Origin: Desulfobacula sp.
Lineage (GTDB): Bacteria > Desulfobacterota > Desulfobacteria > Desulfobacterales > Desulfobacteraceae
Reading direction: 5' to 3'
Assembly (NCBI GenBank): GCA_027858355.1
Contig: JAQICW010000684.1
Span: forward strand, 1 to 28,933
Length of the DNA stretch: 28,933 nucleotides
Shown here: in pieces, positions 26,028 to 28,933 of the stretch
How positions within the stretch are numbered: position 1 is the stretch's first letter
Layout: the number at the start of each line of letters is the position of its first letter
The notes under the pieces: generated by a model
What the model was told of the DNA's origin: nothing
Databases searched by the model: none
The model's input: the letters and a program-made list of their open reading frames with translations, nothing else
Program-made: the position numbers and the translations under genes

Positions 26028-27496
26028 TTGTTTTCTCCTGTATGATCAACATCTTTTTCCATCAGCATATATTTTTGCAGTCGGCTTTGGGGTTTTTCAG
26101 GAATGGTGTATTGAATAAAACCTTCATTTAACAGCGTTTTAAAACTTCTGTTTAAATGCCCTGTCACCCCTGATAAGCCAAGATCAGCAGCAACTTCTGA
26201 TTTTGATTTAGCACCGGTTTTCAGCAATTTGATTATGTTTTTTGATAATTGTGTCATCTCATTGCTATGGTTTTCCTGACTCTGCCTTGACTCTGCCCTG
26301 ACTGTGCCCTGACTCTGCCCATTTTTTTCTGATTCTTTTTTTATAAAACGAACTTGAAAAGAGTACTCTGTCTCCCTGAACTCAAGATCAATATTTGGAT
26401 ATTTGCTGACTTCATCCTTCATTCTCTGAATACCGGTACCCCATGATTCGATTAGTTTTAATTTTTTAAAAATCGGTGCCAGAACCCTGTTTCTGATCTC
26501 GGATCTGCCGGAGCCCAATTTTTCTATTGGCATGGTATCCGGCAGAGGACCCGGACTTGTAATCTCAAGCATATTATCAAACAGAGCAACTTTTATATCA
26601 CTGCCAAGTATGCTGTAATCTCTATGAACAACAGCATTATTCACAGCTTCCCTGACTGCTGCAACAGGATACTCCCATCTGTCTTCCCGATACACATCTT
26701 TAATTACAGAAGAGAGAGCTATATTTCTTTTGATAAAATCCATGCACAGGTCAGAAGAAGAAAACACAGGCCCTTCAATGGTAGTCTGATCCAGAAAAAC
26801 GCTGGTATTATTGCCTTTAAATCTTGCACACTCAATTTTTGCATAAGGGAACAAACGTTGTTTTAATGCAGAATCAGATAATAGCACAGAAGCAGTTGCA
26901 GGAAACTCAGTGTCCCTTTCGCTTACAATAAGTCCACTGTTTTTAAGATGTTCATGATCCATTTTAAGACCTGACTGATCTTTAAAAAATTTCATGAAAC
27001 TTATCAGAGATTTATCAATATCAAACTTCTCATACACTATAACTGAATCAAAGGAGATTTTGCGTTTCTGCCGTTCAAGTTCTTCTATAATCTCAAAGGA
27101 GGCTTTTCTGTTGGATGATCCTATTCGGATATAGGTACCATTGTTCTTGCCTTTGCTCTTTAAAAAATATGGTTTTTGTGATCCGGGGAAAATTTCAACA
27201 ATCAGGAGATTTTTTCCTTCTGCTGACTGGATATAAATTTCAGGAATTATTGTTGGAGCACACAAATCAAAAAGGTGACTTGAAATTTTTTCTTCAAGCA
27301 CAAACAACTGATCATCAGAAATACCGATAATTTTTCTTGGACTGTCTTGTACACCAAATACAAGTGTTCCACCAGCTCCATTTGCAAAGGCAATAATGGT
27401 TTTTGCAACTGCATCTCCCCTGGGAAAGGATTCTTTAAATTCCAGCCGTCTTGATTCAGGTAAATTCCAAAATTGTTTTTTGCTAATCTTATTCAT
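26024..27496 (-). CDS. AlbA_2 (Schlafen-like)/GHKL ATP-binding protein with winged helix
   Basis: A 490-aa protein. The AlbA_2 domain carries EFKES (19-23) and AFANGAGGTLVFGVQD (36-51). A GHKL-type ATPase-like part follows with REAVNNAVVHRDY (281-293) and WGTGIQRM (351-358). A winged helix (about 415-465) ends the protein. The family is often annotated as RecG-like or Slfn/AlbA_2 regulators, and is frequent in defence islands. Between ATPase and winged helix, 26278-26321 holds four 11-bp tandem units. I prefer the ATG at 27496 with GGAAG 7 bases upstream; the frame also opens at a GTG (27529). A 5-codon ORF with a strong GGAGG ends on this ATG. It is the first gene coupled to the YprA helicase (4-base overlap), and may be the regulator of the operon. 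Confidence 0.83.
   Translation of the reverse strand: MNKISKKQFWNLPESRRLEFKESFPRGDAVAKTIIAFANGAGGTLVFGVQDSPRKIIGISDDQLFVLEEKISSHLFDLCAPTIIPEIYIQSAEGKNLLIVEIFPGSQKPYFLKSKGKNNGTYIRIGSSNRKASFEIIEELERQKRKISFDSVIVYEKFDIDKSLISFMKFFKDQSGLKMDHEHLKNSGLIVSERDTEFPATASVLLSDSALKQRLFPYAKIECARFKGNNTSVFLDQTTIEGPVFSSSDLCMDFIKRNIALSSVIKDVYREDRWEYPVAAVREAVNNAVVHRDYSILGSDIKVALFDNMLEITSPGPLPDTMPIEKLGSGRSEIRNRVLAPIFKKLKLIESWGTGIQRMKDEVSKYPNIDLEFRETEYSFQVRFIKKESEKNGQSQGTVRAESRQSQENHSNEMTQLSKNIIKLLKTGAKSKSEVAADLGLSGVTGHLNRSFKTLLNEGFIQYTIPEKPQSRLQKYMLMEKDVDHTGENK
26278..26321. repeat. Four 11-bp tandem repeats inside the AlbA_2 gene
   Basis: Units on the plus strand: gactctgcctt, gactctgccct, gactgtgccct, gactctgccca. 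They encode the linker GQSQGTVRAESRQSQ. Because 11 is not a multiple of 3, only gains or losses of three units keep the frame; a single-unit change would cut off the winged helix. Confidence 0.75.
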
Positions 27497-27510
27497 AAGC
27501 TTGCTTCCAT
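27493..27510 (-). promoter_or_regulatory. 5-codon upstream ORF overlapping the AlbA_2 start
   Basis: GGAGG (on the minus strand, about 9 bases before 27510) is placed for ATG GAA GCA AGC TTA TGA, whose TGA overlaps the ATG of the AlbA_2 gene as ATGA. The best ribosome binding site in the region thus serves a five-residue peptide (MEASL), with re-initiation at the real gene. Similar in logic to the 32-codon ORF at 11918. Confidence 0.4.
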
Positions 27511-27529
27511 TGTAATTGTCCTCCAACAC

Positions 27530-27649
27530 TTAATAGCAGTTGTTTAGTGCCTTACTCCTCAATTTCTGTTAAAAAAATCAAGAAGTTGATGAGAGGCGTG
27601 TGAGTTGCGGATTTCCCGCTTTAGTAATATTCATTAAAAGATTTTATTA
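27530..27649. other. Intergenic gap before the AlbA_2 gene
   Basis: 120 bases between the stop of the rightmost gene and the AlbA_2 leader. A small gcgg/ccgc hairpin lies near 27607-27619. No clear terminator or promoter pair is visible, so the operon may either start here or continue from the right. Confidence 0.4.
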
Positions 27650-28933
27650 TTATTCCAATAACACAATTACTATATTTTTATGCGTATCCAAAAAATAATT
27701 ATACCTTTTGTTATTTAGCATATCCCATTTTTCAGGAATTATAGATATTGCCAAAAGGTATCCTGCGACATCATACCATTTAACAGAATTATCAATAACG
27801 ACAGGTAAAATTCTCCACATTCTGGTTGATAAAGTTTTAATATCAACTAATGGTTTAATGGGTATTATGAAATCATCATCACTCAAAGGTGAATCTGTTT
27901 CTTGGGCAGGGGCAATATCAAACCATTTCTTTATTTTGCGTGGATCGAGAAGTATATCTCCTTCATTCATGTCAACCTGTATCCAATATTCTTTAGCGAT
28001 CTCATAAGCATCCTGCCTTGTTAAAGCTTTTTTTTGACTTAGCAAAAAAGCAGCAACCGGGTCATAAACACCCCAGGAGATTAAATCTTTAATCCAGATA
28101 ATAGACCATGGCAATCCAGCCCCTTTCCATCTTTCCATAGTTGTACCAGACAGATCGTTTTGGTTAAGGACAGTAGCAATTAAAGACCCAATGCCCCAAT
28201 TAAAAAGATAGCTAAATTTTTTTGCACCTAAATTATACCACTTTGAAATGCTGGCAGGAGTTGGTTTTTTAGAGGCTTTATTATTTGGCCACAACCACCA
28301 TGCCAATAATTCCTTGATAGTTATATGCTTTTCATCAGAAAAAGCAAAAGAAGGTATTACACGAACAGCATCTATTAAGCGTAGCAAATAATTGAATCGT
28401 TGATTCCTATCCCATCCAGCATAATTGATTCCATCTTGAAGCATGGCAATAAATTCATCAATTTGCTGTAGCATTAAGCTTCCATCTCTGGGAGGTAAAG
28501 AAGTATTATACAGTGCTGTTCTTACTGATTTCTGAGGATAAATAGTTTTAACCAGTGCATTCCCTCGAGTTTTAAAAGCCATCATCCAATCTGCATCTTG
28601 CTCTGTTGCATAATTGGAAAATGTTTGTTTCCAAAGATTTCCTAAATATACTTCGATATCAATTTGTTCCTCACCCATTTCTTCAAATTCATGGATTGCT
28701 GAAATTAACAGCCCGTCTAAAGAATCTAAAGCAAATAAAGCGTCGTCAGAGGTACCCTGAGCAGTTTCAAGCCAGGATATGAACTCATTTACAACATCAC
28801 TATTTGTAAGTTCACTCCATTGTTCATAAATATAAAACAATAAAGCAGACAATGGCCCGTCAGGAGTAGCATCATCTTGAATATTTCCACCTGAAGTTGA
28901 AGATAGTTTATTTATAATTTTAATATATTGTTG
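27650..28933 (-). CDS. C-terminal part of a large unknown protein (5' end outside window)
   Basis: The frame is open through the right edge for 427 codons; residues before the possible TTG at 28852 (INKLSSTSGGNIQDDATPDG) continue it, so no start is claimed. The protein is tryptophan-rich and helical, with features such as LLAWWLWP, FNWGIGSLI, GLPWSIIWIKDLISWGVYDPVAAFLL and AYEIAKEYW. The pattern around GLPW...LISWGVYDPVAAFLL reminds me of C-terminal regions of large DEAD/DEAH helicases in defence loci, but no ATPase motif is within view. It lies 150 bases upstream of the AlbA_2 gene on the same strand and is likely part of the same island. Confidence 0.6.
   Translation of the reverse strand, partial: QQYIKIINKLSSTSGGNIQDDATPDGPLSALLFYIYEQWSELTNSDVVNEFISWLETAQGTSDDALFALDSLDGLLISAIHEFEEMGEEQIDIEVYLGNLWKQTFSNYATEQDADWMMAFKTRGNALVKTIYPQKSVRTALYNTSLPPRDGSLMLQQIDEFIAMLQDGINYAGWDRNQRFNYLLRLIDAVRVIPSFAFSDEKHITIKELLAWWLWPNNKASKKPTPASISKWYNLGAKKFSYLFNWGIGSLIATVLNQNDLSGTTMERWKGAGLPWSIIWIKDLISWGVYDPVAAFLLSQKKALTRQDAYEIAKEYWIQVDMNEGDILLDPRKIKKWFDIAPAQETDSPLSDDDFIIPIKPLVDIKTLSTRMWRILPVVIDNSVKWYDVAGYLLAISIIPEKWDMLNNKRYNYFLDTHKNIVIVLLE

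Overview
The window looks like an accessory region of a Gram-negative bacterium, most likely a deltaproteobacterium (Desulfobacterota, Desulfobacterales-like). That guess rests on codon and base composition, a decayed IS66 TnpC of the kind common there, and the general look of the proteins. It is not proven by a marker gene. Every confident protein gene is on the minus strand. No rRNA, complete tRNA, CRISPR array or core metabolic operon is present.

Left part (1-5253), end of an integrated element. Reading right to left, it holds an unknown 146-aa gene, a TGT/DpdA-like transglycosylase, and a DNA primase split over two overlapping ORFs. The first ORF carries a CHC2 zinc finger and DnaG N-like domain. 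The second carries TOPRIM, an AAA-like ATPase and a winged helix, and runs off the left edge. Upstream lie a minus-strand terminator, a frameshifted IS66 tnpC remnant and an attachment-like junction: the 3' part of a tRNA-Gln(CUG) gene (5210-5253, plus strand) followed by its own terminator. Short 11-bp tandem repeats sit on both sides of the junction. Such a tRNA fragment is what an integrating element leaves at its distal end, so 1-5253 is probably the right end of a mobile element.

Middle part (5574-12759), a compact three-gene defence-like unit: DUF6361 protein, phospholipase D-like protein and a large SF2 helicase. The ends overlap or touch, and a 32-codon ORF with a good ribosome binding site precedes them. 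A GIY-YIG nuclease gene lies upstream.

Right part (12871-28933), a multi-helicase array on one strand. In transcription order it holds the C-terminal part of a large unknown protein, an AlbA_2/GHKL ATP-binding protein with a winged helix, a giant YprA/MrfA/DruE-like helicase with DUF1998 and a nuclease-like C-terminus, a RelE-like/UvrD helicase fusion, a SNF2-type helicase and an Hsp70/actin-like ATPase. Genes overlap by 4 bases or are separated by at most about 20, so from the AlbA_2 gene onward this is one operon. The giant helicase is interrupted by a single in-frame TAA. The reading frame continues for 32 codons into the next ORF, which looks like its missing C-terminal domain.

The array resembles DISARM, Druantia and Dpd, which all use a YprA-family helicase. 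It has no methyltransferase in the window, and adds an Hsp70-like ATPase and a RelE-UvrD fusion. It is the best candidate here for a little-described antiviral system. A DpdA-like base-exchange enzyme lies about 1.6 kb beyond the end of the island, across the tRNA junction.
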